41,956 nt of DNA from Halocynthiibacter sp049608145 (GTDB lineage Bacteria > Pseudomonadota > Alphaproteobacteria > Rhodobacterales > Rhodobacteraceae): assembly GCF_049608145.1 (NCBI RefSeq), contig NZ_JBMYXF010000027.1:1-41956 (forward strand), given 5' to 3'. Shown here piece by piece: positions 41,908-41,956 of this stretch (its first letter is position 1; each line of letters starts with the position of its first letter). The translations under genes and the position numbers were made by a program. The notes under the pieces are model-generated. The model saw nothing but the letters and a program-made list of their open reading frames with translations. It was not told where the DNA came from and did no database searches.

Positions 41908-41956
41908 CCGGAAAACCGGAAAACCGGAAAACCGGAAAACCGGAAAACCGGAAAAC
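41908..41956. repeat. Tandem repeat (CCGGAAAA)n at the window end
   Basis: Six exact copies of CCGGAAAA plus one base, starting at 41908 and running to the last base. The array continues beyond the window or marks a contig end, where assemblies often stop. Confidence 0.95.

Overview
The window looks like a chromosomal segment of a marine Rhodobacteraceae (Roseobacter-group alphaproteobacterium). Evidence: a class I (archaeal-type) lysyl-tRNA synthetase, a tRNA-His without an encoded G-1 and with A73, a RibB fused to a degenerate RibA domain (RibBX type), a TRAP transporter, a pyruvate carboxylase of standard length, a beta-helix protein whose N-terminus I recall from Rhodobacterales, and a CAAATACTCCGGGGG-type intergenic element I associate with this family. 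All identifications are by reading; no database search was possible.

Layout. 1-8.2 kb: an IS5-family (IS903-like) element runs off the left edge and has inserted into hsdM of a type I restriction-modification operon (hsdM-hsdS-DUF3800 gene-small gene-hsdR). The operon ends next to the 3' end of a tRNA-Cys, a typical island position. 8.5-17.1 kb: a poorly coding gap, a stand-alone hydantoinase A-like protein, an AsmA-family protein, a frameshifted IS3 OrfA relic, and a dctPQM TRAP transporter with a hairpin after the binding-protein gene. 17.3-23.5 kb: divergent pyc and uvrD/pcrA.

23.6-29.9 kb: an accessory island between uvrD and tRNA-Leu(UAA). It holds the remains of a phage/plasmid-like element (a DUF3987 gene with several lesions, small genes, and a gene broken by an amber codon). 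Inside it sits an intact-looking three-gene type VI secretion cargo module on the minus strand: a DUF4123 adaptor with an extra N-terminal region, a membrane-anchored putative immunity protein, and a Tle1-like DUF2235 lipase. An 11-bp direct repeat of the tRNA-Leu 3' end lies just after uvrD, so the island may be framed by att-like sites. This is the most interesting part of the window.

29.9-41.9 kb: mostly core genome. It carries tRNA-Leu, tRNA-His, a small conserved protein, a TerB-like protein, lysS, a DsbA-fold isomerase, a beta-helix (pectate-lyase-like) protein, an ABM-domain protein, a lipoprotein, a zf-TFIIB protein, the ribBX-ribH-nusB operon, a two-TM protein and a methyltransferase. 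The window ends inside a CCGGAAAA tandem array. Most lineages keep riboflavin genes and nusB together as here, and GTP cyclohydrolase II activity must come from another locus if the RibX domain is inactive, as its missing cysteines suggest.
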